From NCBI GenBank assembly GCA_964580405.1, contig CAZOKM010000074.1, positions 1 to 9,186 on the forward strand: 9,186 nucleotides of DNA, written 5' to 3'. The stretch's first letter is position 1; the number at the start of each line of letters is the position of its first letter. This document shows positions 1 to 6,643 of the stretch, in pieces. The position numbers and the translations under genes are program-made. Under the pieces are notes generated by a model. The model saw nothing but the letters and a program-made list of their open reading frames with translations, did not search any database and was not told the origin of the DNA. This DNA comes from JAGTRI01 sp964580405 (lineage in GTDB: Archaea > Thermoproteota > Bathyarchaeia > Bathyarchaeales > DTEX01).

Positions 1-69
1 GTACTGCTCATGCTTTTCGCTTGCTTCAATAAGTTCGAGAGCAACTTCAAGAAATTCGTCCATAAACAT
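1..69 (-). CDS. 5' end of an unidentified protein, cut by the left edge
   Basis: Read on the minus strand, an open frame starts with ATG at 69-67 (MFMDEFLEVALELIEASEK...) and stays open to base 1, giving 23 residues. A second in-frame ATG lies at 63-61. The first is preferred because AGGG sits about 7 bases upstream of it. The visible residues are acidic and leucine-rich, with the look of an amphipathic helix, and include no motif. It is divergent from the homocysteine operon and shares its AT-rich upstream region. Too little is visible to name a family. It could also be a chance frame, but the clean start with a purine-rich site before it argues for a gene. Confidence 0.5.
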   Translation of the reverse strand, partial: MFMDEFLEVALELIEASEKHEQY

Positions 70-170
70 CTAATCCCTAGCTTGAGTAATCGCTTACAAA
101 AATATTGTTGACTATTTATTCTTTGTGCACATTTTTTATTTAAACTACTTGCTCTTCGGTGAAACCAAGG

Positions 171-185
171 CGAAAAATATATATG
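171..185 (+). promoter_or_regulatory. Archaeal BRE/TATA-like promoter of the homocysteine operon
   Basis: CGAAAAATATATATG reads as a purine-rich BRE followed by a run of alternating TA, the best archaeal TATA match upstream of the first operon. Transcription would start near 203-210, leaving a leader of roughly 135 bases before the TTG start at 343. A second TATA-like stretch, TTTATTTAAA at about 135-144, could be an alternative. The start point is inferred from normal archaeal TATA spacing, not seen. Confidence 0.45.
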
Positions 186-224
186 TTAGTGAATAATATT
201 TGGCTAAAATATGCATTAGAATGT

Positions 225-350
225 ATGGAGGAATCGGAACTCAACATAACTCCCGAAAAAGCTCGAAAAACAATTTACAATAAACTGCGTTTTTTGGCAC
301 CGGCCATCGAAAACGTTCACACACACTTTGGAGGAAAAGGCATTGCCTGA
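225..350 (+). CDS. Possible 41-residue leader ORF ahead of the homocysteine operon
   Basis: An open frame ends at TGA 348-350. It can start at GTG 159 (63 residues), ATG 183 or ATG 225 (41 residues). The last is chosen because the likely transcription start falls after 200. The peptide MEESELNITPEKARKTIYNK... is charged, mildly helix-turn-helix-like in feel, and matches no family I know. Its stop overlaps the TTG start of the next gene by eight bases, so translation could be coupled. There is no convincing ribosome binding site in front of it, and the region is more AT-rich than the neighbouring genes. It may simply be untranslated leader. Confidence 0.22.
   Translation: MEESELNITPEKARKTIYNKLRFLAPAIENVHTHFGGKGIA
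330..334 (+). promoter_or_regulatory. Ribosome binding site that fixes the TTG start at 343
   Basis: GGAGG lies 8 bases before the TTG at 343-345. The longest frame would begin at a TTG at 328, but that codon overlaps this GGAGG and has no site of its own. The downstream TTG is therefore the better start. Confidence 0.65.
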
Positions 351-1875
351 AAAAGAAACAGAAAACATCAGGTCAGTTGCGGAAATCAACGAGAAAATCA
401 GGCGCGGCGACGCCGTGGTGCTGACGGCTGAGGAGATGATTAAGCTGGTCGAAAGCAGCGGCGTCGAGGTCGCAGCGAAAGAGGTGGACGTCGTGACCTC
501 AGGAACCTTCGGCGCGATGTGCAGCTCAGGCGTCTTCCTCAACTTCGGACACTCCGACCCGCCGATAAAGATGACCCAGTGCTGGCTGAACGACGTCCCG
601 CTGTACAAGGGGATAGCTGCTGTTGACGGATATCTCGGCGCCACTGCTCTAAGCGAAACCCTAGGACTCGAGTACGGCGGCGGGCACGTCATAGAAAACC
701 TCGTCTCGGGCAAGGAAGTCAGCCTCAGAGCCGAAGCCTACGGGACCGACTGCTACCCGAGGAGGCACCTAGAAACTGTTATAACACTAGACGACCTGAA
801 CCAAGCCGTCCTCCTCAACCCGAGGAACTGCTACCAACGGTACGACGCAGCCACGAATAGCACGGACCGAGTGCTATACACGTACATGGGAACCCTCCTA
901 CCGAACTACGGGAACGTCTCCTTCTCGGGCGCGGGGCAGCTGAACCCGTTATGCAAGGACCCGAACTACGAGACCCTGGGACTCGGCACACGAATCTTCC
1001 TTGGCGGGGGAACAGGGTACATCATAGGCGAGGGGACCCAGCACAGTCCAGCTGGAGGGTTCGGGACGTTGATGGTTAAGGGCGACCTTAAGCAAATGGA
1101 CGCGAGGTACCTTCGGGGCGCCTCGTTCTACCGCTACGGGGTGAGCCTCTACGTCGGCATGGGAATCCCCATACCCATCATCAACCTGAGAGTCGCTTCC
1201 ACGACTGCTGCGAAGGACGAGGACATCCAAGTTGACGTAAAGGACTATGGGGTTCCGTCCAGGCCGGACCTGAAGCCAGTTGTGAAGAAAACCTCGTATT
1301 CGGAGCTTAGGTCGGGAAAAGTCGAGCTGAGAGGCAAGGAGGTGCCCTCGTCGTCGCTGTCGAGCTACAGGATGGCTGAGGAAATCTCCGAGGTTCTGAA
1401 GAAACGCATTACGGAAGGAAAGTTCTTCCTGACGAGTCCTGTCGAGAACCTTCCCGCTCAACGGGCGTTCAAGCCTCTGGAGATCAGGAGGAAGGAGCTC
1501 AGGGTCTCGGACGTGATGAGGACCGTTGTGATTACGGCGAGTCCCGACGACGACGTGAAGCTCGTGGCGAAGAAGCTCGTCGAAAAGGGAATCGACCACC
1601 TCCCCGTCGTTGACGAAACCAAGGCGCTGGTCGGCATCGTCACCTCGTGGGACCTCGCGAGAGCCCTAGCAAGCGGCAAGGTAAAGCTGGCGGAGATAAT
1701 GACCAAGCGGGTCATCACGGCGTCGCGGAACGAGTTCGTCGACGTCGTCGCGCGGAGGATGGCCAAGCACAACATCTCAGGCGTCCCCGTCGTCGACGAG
1801 GCGAACCGTGTCGCGGGGATCGTGACAACGGACGACATATCCAAGAAGCTCGTAGGAGGAAGGACAACGATATGA
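343..1875 (+). CDS. Homocysteine biosynthesis protein, DUF39 (COG1900) with C-terminal CBS pair
   Basis: This protein of about 510 residues belongs to the DUF39/HcyBio family (MJ0100 type). In methanogens the family takes part in making homocysteine from an aspartate-semialdehyde-derived carbon skeleton and sulfide, without the usual O-acylhomoserine route. The DUF39 domain fills about residues 8-380. It carries the family signature GAMCSSGVFLNFGHSDPP with Cys60, and a second conserved cysteine, Cys137 in DCYP. These are the expected persulfide-handling residues. Two CBS motifs follow, at about 388-445 (DVMRTVVITAS..., HLPVVDE, GIVTSWDL) and 450-505 (EIMTKRVITAS..., GVPVVDE, GIVTTDD). The CBS pair of the Methanocaldococcus homologue is known to bind SAM and MTA, so product feedback is likely here (inference). 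The TTG start is chosen from the GGAGG site. The stop overlaps the ferredoxin start (ATGA), as expected for partners made together. Length and order are normal for the CBS-bearing subfamily. Confidence 0.93.
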   Translation: MPEKETENIRSVAEINEKIRRGDAVVLTAEEMIKLVESSGVEVAAKEVDVVTSGTFGAMCSSGVFLNFGHSDPPIKMTQCWLNDVPLYKGIAAVDGYLGATALSETLGLEYGGGHVIENLVSGKEVSLRAEAYGTDCYPRRHLETVITLDDLNQAVLLNPRNCYQRYDAATNSTDRVLYTYMGTLLPNYGNVSFSGAGQLNPLCKDPNYETLGLGTRIFLGGGTGYIIGEGTQHSPAGGFGTLMVKGDLKQMDARYLRGASFYRYGVSLYVGMGIPIPIINLRVASTTAAKDEDIQVDVKDYGVPSRPDLKPVVKKTSYSELRSGKVELRGKEVPSSSLSSYRMAEEISEVLKKRITEGKFFLTSPVENLPAQRAFKPLEIRRKELRVSDVMRTVVITASPDDDVKLVAKKLVEKGIDHLPVVDETKALVGIVTSWDLARALASGKVKLAEIMTKRVITASRNEFVDVVARRMAKHNISGVPVVDEANRVAGIVTTDDISKKLVGGRTTI

Positions 1876-2261
1876 GAGTGAAGCTCACGTACTCGCCCGA
1901 GGTCGTTGAGAAATCGGTCCTCGCAGAGGTCATCCTCAAAACAGGCGTCCCGATAAACATCCTCGAAGCCAAGGTGAACGCCCAGAAAGGCGAACTCGTC
2001 ATCTCAATCCCTGCGGCGGGAAAGACGCTGGACGAAATTATAGGCATGTTCAAGGAAGCAGGCGTGACGGCGCAGAAGTTCACGAAGATACTCCAGATAG
2101 ACTACGACAGGTGCACATCGTGCGGAGCCTGCATCTCTCCCTGCCCCACCAAGGCGCTGAGGTTCAAGCCCGACTGGACGCTCGAGTTCGACGAGGAAAA
2201 GTGCGTTGCCTGCAGGACGTGCGTGACCGCCTGCCCCGTGAAGGCTATAATCGTCCCCTGA
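1872..2261 (+). CDS. NIL-domain protein fused to a 2x[4Fe-4S] ferredoxin (MJ0099 type)
   Basis: The protein has 129 residues. Residues 1-75 form an NIL domain, the small ACT-like fold also found on methionine ABC transporters. Residues 76-129 are a bacterial-type ferredoxin with two complete CxxCxxCxxxCP clusters (Cys81/84/87/91 and Cys111/114/117/121), so it should bind two [4Fe-4S] centres. In Methanosarcina the equivalent protein works with the DUF39 protein in homocysteine formation, presumably giving electrons for persulfide or thiol reduction. The ATG overlaps the stop of the upstream gene by four bases, and a GGAGG-containing site (1856-1860) precedes it. The same frame is open upstream to 1647, but that part lies inside the DUF39 gene and is not coding. 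Identification is firm; the exact electron-transfer step is inference. Confidence 0.93.
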   Translation: MRVKLTYSPEVVEKSVLAEVILKTGVPINILEAKVNAQKGELVISIPAAGKTLDEIIGMFKEAGVTAQKFTKILQIDYDRCTSCGACISPCPTKALRFKPDWTLEFDEEKCVACRTCVTACPVKAIIVP

Positions 2262-2278
2262 AACGGTGAACCGACGAA

Positions 2279-2989
2279 TTGCAGGATGAGCTGTTCGAGC
2301 AGGGTTTCGCGCTCAAGGAGTCCAGAATCCACATTAAAGGCGACAAAAAGGAAGCCATCGCCAAAGCAATAAAGGAAATAATGAGCCACAGAAAAAACCT
2401 CGAAGACTACATTAAAAGGCACCCTGAATTCCAGCACGCCCTGAGACCAATAGATGTGCTTCCAGACGCCCCAGAAATAGCTATTTCCATGGCGGAGGCT
2501 GCGAGAAGAGCTGGAGTCGGACCGATGGCTGCCGTCGCAGGCGCACTTGCGGACCTCGGCATGAAGGCCATGCTTCGAGCTGGGGCGAAAGTCGCCGTCG
2601 TAGAGGACGGGGGCGAAGTTGCAGCGACCACGAACCAGCCCGTCACGGTGGCGATTCTCTCGAGCTTCCCGGGGCTTTCGGGAAGAATCGGCCTACGCGT
2701 AACCGAAGCGGACAGCCCTCTGGGCGTGGCTACCAGCTCGAGCAAGACGGGGCGGGTCATAAGCTTCGGAAAAGCTGATTCGGCCACCGTCGTGGCTGCG
2801 GACGCTTCTTTGGCTGACGCTGCAGCGACCGCTGTCTGCAACGCTGTGGCAGGTGAGAACGTCGGAGTCTCAATTCAATGCGGGCTCGAGGCAGCCAAAG
2901 CGATAAAGGGGGTTCGCGGAGCCATCATAGTCCGTGAGGGACAGACGGGTGTGTGGGGCAAGCTCCCAAAGATGATAAGCATAAAATAG
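2279..2989 (+). CDS. UPF0280 family protein (COG2122, ApbE-like fold)
   Basis: The protein has 236 residues, the usual size for UPF0280. Family landmarks are visible: GPMAAVAGA (81-89), VEDGGE (108-113), an SSSKTG loop (153-158) and the alanine-rich ADASLADAAATAVCN helix (about 174-188) typical of the ApbE superfamily. COG2122 genes recur beside DUF39 and NIL-ferredoxin genes in archaea and have been linked to sulfide assimilation into homocysteine. The biochemical activity is not settled; a role as sulfur carrier or flavin/redox helper is inference. It starts with TTG, preceded by GGTGA about 9 bases upstream. No in-frame ATG lies near the N terminus. The 17-base gap after the ferredoxin marks it as the third gene of the operon. 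No clear terminator is visible before the convergent pheA end 27 bases on. Confidence 0.88.
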   Translation: MQDELFEQGFALKESRIHIKGDKKEAIAKAIKEIMSHRKNLEDYIKRHPEFQHALRPIDVLPDAPEIAISMAEAARRAGVGPMAAVAGALADLGMKAMLRAGAKVAVVEDGGEVAATTNQPVTVAILSSFPGLSGRIGLRVTEADSPLGVATSSSKTGRVISFGKADSATVVAADASLADAAATAVCNAVAGENVGVSIQCGLEAAKAIKGVRGAIIVREGQTGVWGKLPKMISIK

Positions 2990-3016
2990 CCTTTGAGACT
3001 GTTTGAGCTTCAGGAA

Positions 3017-3865
3017 TTACAGAGCTTTGGATACTCCGTTGGCTTTGGGGTAGGAGCCGAGGACTTTGACGAAGACCGCTTTGCTTCTCAGGCCTTCGAG
3101 TGCTTCGCTGCACCGTTTCTCGGTCCTGTGCCCCTCGAAGTCGAGGTAGAAGTTGTACTCCCACGGCTGCTGCTTCGTGGGTCTCGACTCGATCTTGGTC
3201 AGGTTGATGCCTCGCCCAGCGAACTCGCCGAGAATCTGGTAGAGGGCGCCGGGGATGTGCTTCGCCGAAAAGATGACTGAAGTCTTGTCGCTGCCCGATG
3301 GTGCCGCGTCGCTTTTAGATAGCACAAAAAACCTTGTTTGGTTGTACGGCGTGTCCGAGATGTTTTTTGCGATGACTTTCATTCCATAAATGTCTGCGGC
3401 CTTCTCGCCTGCTACGGCTCCAGCGCTCAGCATCCGCTGCTCCTTGATCATTTTTACGCTGCCCGCAGTGTCGTACGTCGAGATGATTTCGCATCTCAGC
3501 CCTTCGAGGAAGCTTCGGCACTGCGCCAGCGCCTGGGGGTGCGAGTAAATGACTTTGATGTCCTCAAGATTGGTTTCTTGGTTGACGATGAGGCAGTTGT
3601 CGATTTTGACGACTACTTCGCCGCAGACCTTGTGGTCGTACATCAGAAACAGGTCGTAGACTTGGTTGACGCTTCCCTCGGTCGAGTTCTCTATGGGGAC
3701 GACGCCGAACTCGGTCCTCTCCGTCTCGACGCATTTGAAAACGTCCGAGAAGCCCTTGCACGGAACAGCCACAACCGAACGACCGAAGAACGCGTAAACC
3801 GCGCTCTCGCTGTAAGCTCCCAGTTCGCCCTGATAAGCGATTTTCTTCGGTTTCTGGCTTCCCAT
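3017..3865 (-). CDS. pheA: Prephenate dehydratase
   Basis: The 282-residue monofunctional enzyme converts prephenate to phenylpyruvate in phenylalanine synthesis. The catalytic domain (about 8-185) shows AYQGELGAYSE at the N terminus, VPIENSTEGSVN (57-68), SHPQALAQC (108-116) and the catalytic Thr-Arg-Phe at 177-179 in NQTRFFVL. A C-terminal ACT domain (about 195-275) has the phenylalanine-binding GAL (206-208) and ESRP (226-229) motifs, so allosteric inhibition by phenylalanine is expected. The ATG at 3865 is chosen because GGAGGT sits 10 bases upstream and the protein then begins at the family's normal place. The frame is open for 81 more codons upstream, but that stretch is AT-rich and unlike the family. 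It is divergent from PEP carboxykinase, whose product feeds the shikimate route, which may or may not be meaningful. No chorismate mutase domain is fused. Confidence 0.95.
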   Translation of the reverse strand: MGSQKPKKIAYQGELGAYSESAVYAFFGRSVVAVPCKGFSDVFKCVETERTEFGVVPIENSTEGSVNQVYDLFLMYDHKVCGEVVVKIDNCLIVNQETNLEDIKVIYSHPQALAQCRSFLEGLRCEIISTYDTAGSVKMIKEQRMLSAGAVAGEKAADIYGMKVIAKNISDTPYNQTRFFVLSKSDAAPSGSDKTSVIFSAKHIPGALYQILGEFAGRGINLTKIESRPTKQQPWEYNFYLDFEGHRTEKRCSEALEGLRSKAVFVKVLGSYPKANGVSKAL

Positions 3866-3875
3866 CGGCTTCAGA

Positions 3876-3881
3876 ACCTCC
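3876..3881 (-). promoter_or_regulatory. Ribosome binding site for pheA
   Basis: On the minus strand this reads GGAGGT, with 10 bases to the ATG at 3865-3863. It decides against the longer open frame reaching 4108. Confidence 0.6.
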
Positions 3882-3997
3882 AATTTTTCGTTTCGCCGTG
3901 TTTGAGGCTTTTTCCTCTCTATCCTCGTGGCATTAATATCTTTTGGTTTATCGACCGCCACTTTTTTCTGAAGAAACCGCGTTTGTGCATATAACGG

Positions 3998-4061
3998 AAT
4001 ACGGAAATCGTAAATTTTTTCCGAAACATTTAAAAACAGTTTTTGTATGCTTAATACGGAA
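3998..4061. repeat. Repeated AATACGGAA elements in the pheA/pckG divergent region
   Basis: AATACGGAA occurs at 3998-4006 and again at 4053-4061, 55 bases apart (about five helical turns). Both copies run into a related tail (AATCGTAA; AATCGTATA a little later). They bracket the TATA-like box for PEP carboxykinase. Within the first copy, CGGAAA (4002-4007) and TTTCCG (4018-4023) form an inverted repeat with a 10-base loop. The layout suits a regulator binding two sites between divergent genes. That function is inference. Confidence 0.4.
4021..4036 (+). promoter_or_regulatory. BRE/TATA-like promoter of PEP carboxykinase
   Basis: CCGAAACATTTAAAAA gives a BRE-like CCGAAA followed by a TTTAAAAA box. 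It predicts a start near 4056-4062 and a leader of about 115 bases. The rest of the 311-base gap (3866-4176) holds no supported gene. For pheA, TTATATGC on the minus strand at about 3988-3995 is a possible TATA box. Confidence 0.4.
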
Positions 4062-4163
4062 CAATCGAAAAATCGTATAGAATGCTGGTTACTGGTCCGA
4101 TGGTGCATGTTCGCTTGCGGTCAGTTTGGAAGTCGGCGATTCGCCTGAGAAATTCCGAGTTAT

Positions 4164-4170
4164 GGGAGGT
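4164..4170 (+). promoter_or_regulatory. Ribosome binding site that fixes the ATG start of pckG
   Basis: GGGAGGT lies 6 bases before the ATG at 4177-4179. The longer frame begins at a TTG at 4126, which has no such site. Confidence 0.7.
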
Positions 4171-4176
4171 TGGGGC

Positions 4177-6054
4177 ATGAACTCTTATCTTGAGGCGATT
4201 CAGCCGAAACTGAGCGAACATGATTACCAGAAATTGGACGCGATCAAGATTCCCAAGGTCCACGAGTTCATCGCCAAAGCCGCGGACCTCTGCAATCCCA
4301 AGCGGGTCTTCATCTGCAGCGACTCCGCCGAGGACGTCGCCTTCATCAAGCGCCAAGCGATAGAGACCGGCGAAGAAAGAGACGTTTTAACAATCCCCGG
4401 GCATACGGTCCACTTTGACGGCGTCTACGACCAGGGGCGCGACCGGCAGGCCACGAAGTACCTCGTGCCCAAGGGGATTACGCTCAGCAAGGCCCTGAAC
4501 CAGATTGACCGGCAGGAGGGGCTGGCGGAGGTGAAGGGTCTGCTCCAAGACTCGATGAAGGGTCGCACGATGATTACCCGTTTCCTTTCGTTGGGACCCG
4601 TCAACTCGGAGTTCACGATTCTGGGGCTGCAGTGCACCGACTCGTGGTACGTCGCTCACTCTGAGGACCTTCTGTACCGGCATGGTTACAGGGTGTTCGT
4701 TCAGTCGGGGCCTGACATGGAGTTTCTCCGCGTCCTTCATTCAGCAGGCTTGTTGAACGAGAGCATGGTCAGTGCGGAGTACGAGAAGAAGCGCGTGTAC
4801 ATCGACTCGATGGACAACACCATCTACAGCGTCAACACCCAGTACGCTGGCAACTCGATAGGCTTCAAGAAGCTCGCCTTCCGTCTTGCGATTCGGAAGG
4901 CGAACATGGAGGGCTGGCTCGCTGAACACATGATGATCATGGGGGTGCGTGGTCCGGGCTGTCGCAAGACCTACTTCGCCGGCGCCTTTCCGAGCGCGTG
5001 CGGGAAGACCTCGACCGCGATGCTTCCTGGGGAGACGATTGTGGGCGACGACATCGCGTACATCCGCAGCATCGACACGGTTGCCCGCGCGGTGAACGTC
5101 GAGTGCGGCATCTTCGGCATCATCCAGGACATCAACCCGAAGAACGAGGCTATAATCTACAGAGTACTTAACGAGCCGGGCGAAATCATCTTCTCGAACG
5201 TTCTGGTTAAGGACGGTAAGCCCTACTGGCTGGGCATGGGCTGCGAGCTCCCCAAGGACGGAGTCAACTTTTCGGGGGCGTGGCACGAGGGGAAGACGGA
5301 CGAGTCCGGCGAACTGGTCCCGGCTGCCCACAAGAACGCCCGCTACACCGTCGCTCTCAAGGCTTTGGAGAACTGCGACCCCGAGCTGGAGAATCCTTTG
5401 GGGGTCGAGTTGGGCGGCGTGATGTACGGAGGGCGGGACGCGAAGGCTTACGTGCCCGTTCAGCAGAGCTTCGACTGGGAGCACGGCATCATCGCTTACG
5501 GCGCTTCGCTTGAGACCGAGACAACCTACGCGTTGGTCGGCCAGGAGGGGGTGCCCGAGATCAACATGATGAGCATCCAGGACTTCATTTCGATCCCGCT
5601 TGGCAGGAACATCCAGAACAACTTGGACTTCGGGAAGAAGCTTAGGATGGCGCCCGTTGTCTTCGGCGTGAACTATTTCCTGCGCGATAAGGAGGGCAGG
5701 TTCGTGAACTCGCACGGGGACAAGCACGTTTGGGTGAAGTGGATGGAGTTGCGGGTCCACGGTGAGGCTGAGGCGGTAAAGTCCCCGACTGGCTACCTTC
5801 CAAGGTACGAGGATTTGCGGAGGCTCTTCAAGCAGGTATTGAGGGCAGACTACCCGAAAGAGGACTACGTCAAGCAGTTCACGATCCGCGTTCCCGAAAA
5901 CCTCTCCAAGATCGAGCGGGTTGAGAAGTTCTACGAGGAAAGCGTCTCCGACACGCCTCAGGAGCTGTTCCAGGTGCTGGACCAACAGCGCGAGCGCCTG
6001 CTCGAAGCCAAGAAGAGGTTCGGCGACTACATTTCGCCCGAGAAGTTCAAGTAA
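4177..6054 (+). CDS. pckG: Phosphoenolpyruvate carboxykinase, GTP type
   Basis: The 625-residue cytosolic enzyme interconverts oxaloacetate and PEP with GTP/GDP, the entry to gluconeogenesis. Hallmarks of the GTP family are all present: GWLAEHMMIMG with the metal ligand His251, a lysine ligand at about 232, the kinase-1 P-loop FPSACGKT (residues 271-278, with the hyper-reactive Cys275), and kinase-2 VGDDIAY (289-295) with Asp291/292. GGVMYGGRDA matches the family's nucleotide-binding GGRRP-like loop, here with DA instead of the bacterial and animal RP. The length agrees with archaeal members, which are similar in size to the animal enzyme. The ATG is set by GGGAGGT 6 bases upstream. It is transcribed alone, divergent from pheA, and followed by a T-rich stretch. 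No defect is seen. The physiological direction cannot be read from sequence. Confidence 0.95.
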   Translation: MNSYLEAIQPKLSEHDYQKLDAIKIPKVHEFIAKAADLCNPKRVFICSDSAEDVAFIKRQAIETGEERDVLTIPGHTVHFDGVYDQGRDRQATKYLVPKGITLSKALNQIDRQEGLAEVKGLLQDSMKGRTMITRFLSLGPVNSEFTILGLQCTDSWYVAHSEDLLYRHGYRVFVQSGPDMEFLRVLHSAGLLNESMVSAEYEKKRVYIDSMDNTIYSVNTQYAGNSIGFKKLAFRLAIRKANMEGWLAEHMMIMGVRGPGCRKTYFAGAFPSACGKTSTAMLPGETIVGDDIAYIRSIDTVARAVNVECGIFGIIQDINPKNEAIIYRVLNEPGEIIFSNVLVKDGKPYWLGMGCELPKDGVNFSGAWHEGKTDESGELVPAAHKNARYTVALKALENCDPELENPLGVELGGVMYGGRDAKAYVPVQQSFDWEHGIIAYGASLETETTYALVGQEGVPEINMMSIQDFISIPLGRNIQNNLDFGKKLRMAPVVFGVNYFLRDKEGRFVNSHGDKHVWVKWMELRVHGEAEAVKSPTGYLPRYEDLRRLFKQVLRADYPKEDYVKQFTIRVPENLSKIERVEKFYEESVSDTPQELFQVLDQQRERLLEAKKRFGDYISPEKFK

Positions 6055-6089
6055 GAACCTTTTCTCCTCCTTCAGTCCACAATTTATTC

Positions 6090-6116
6090 CTGTCTTTTTT
6101 CGCAATATTCTTTTAG
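6090..6116 (+). terminator. T-rich putative terminator after pckG
   Basis: The 98-base gap after pckG is pyrimidine-rich, with T6 at 6095-6100 and CTTTTA at about 6110-6115. Runs of T on the coding strand are the usual archaeal termination signal. No stable hairpin is seen. Confidence 0.35.
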
Positions 6117-6152
6117 GCATCTTCGCCGATACTGGACGGTGCGTGATGGCGG

Positions 6153-6632
6153 ATGGACAAGAAGAAATACTCGTACGGCGTGTGCGGCATCTACTGCAGC
6201 CAGTGCCCAAGCGGGAACGGCAGAGTCAAGTTCGCTGCTAATGAGCTCAAGAGGCTCGTGGACACGGTCCGCTACGATTGGGTTGAGGACGTGGTCAAGT
6301 CGTTCAGCTACAAGGAGTTCAGGAAGGGGCTGGAGTGGATTGCGAGTAACCAGTGCCCGACTTGCCTGAACGGCGGCGGCGCTCCATGCGAGAACAAGAG
6401 GTGCGCCTCTGCAAAGAACCTTGACAGCTGCCTACAGTGCGGCGACTACCTGACCTGCGAACACACAAAGTACCACAGGGAGTGGTACCCGTTCATTGTG
6501 GATAATTACAGGCGGGTCGCGGAGGTCGGGCTCGAGAAGCACCTCGAAGAGGAGGAGGAAAGAGCCAAGGCGGGAGTGTCCTCGGTGGGACACCTCGAGC
6601 GCAGGTGCTGCAAGGTCGTTAAGCTGGACTAA
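6153..6632 (+). CDS. Cysteine-rich DUF3795-type protein
   Basis: The 159-residue soluble protein carries a cysteine pattern like the DUF3795 family, whose function is unknown. The N-terminal YGVCGIYCSQCPSG has Cys11, 15 and 18. A central block has Cys68/71 (CPTC), 79, 84, 93/96 (CLQC) and 102 (TCEH), and a CC pair sits at 152-153 near the C terminus. The arrangement suggests metal or Fe-S binding (inference). The middle third between cysteine blocks is a charged helix with W43 and W62. The start ATG has only a weak GGTG-type site upstream, so a leaderless or weakly initiated message is possible. It follows pckG by 98 bases with a likely terminator between, so it is probably not in its operon. 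It converges on the COG0407 gene with 6 bases between the stops. Confidence 0.75.
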   Translation: MDKKKYSYGVCGIYCSQCPSGNGRVKFAANELKRLVDTVRYDWVEDVVKSFSYKEFRKGLEWIASNQCPTCLNGGGAPCENKRCASAKNLDSCLQCGDYLTCEHTKYHREWYPFIVDNYRRVAEVGLEKHLEEEEERAKAGVSSVGHLERRCCKVVKLD

Positions 6633-6643
6633 ACTGGATTAAA
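6624..6643. repeat. 10-base tandem duplication at two convergent stop codons
   Basis: CTGGACTAAA is followed at once by CTGGATTAAA, one mismatch. The first copy carries the TAA of the DUF3795 gene and the second carries the TAA (minus strand) of the COG0407 gene. Confidence 0.5.

Noticed and set aside
949..1599. 216-codon minus-strand frame inside the DUF39-CBS gene
   Set aside because: It is a shadow of a well-supported gene and has no recognisable domain.
1647..1871. Upstream extension of the ferredoxin frame
   Set aside because: It lies inside the CBS-coding part of the previous gene and its product is arginine-rich noise. The ATG at 1872 has a GGAGG site and matches the NIL-domain start.
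3338..3994. 218-codon plus-strand frame over pheA
   Set aside because: It is antisense to prephenate dehydratase, which has all catalytic and ACT motifs.
3866..4108. 81-codon N-terminal extension of pheA
   Set aside because: The stretch is AT-rich, unlike any PheA N terminus, and a GGAGGT site marks the internal ATG at 3865. It would also run over the divergent promoter region.
4741..6210. 489-codon open frame on the minus strand
   Set aside because: It is fully antisense to PEP carboxykinase, whose motifs are complete. The antisense product is low-complexity and matches no family.
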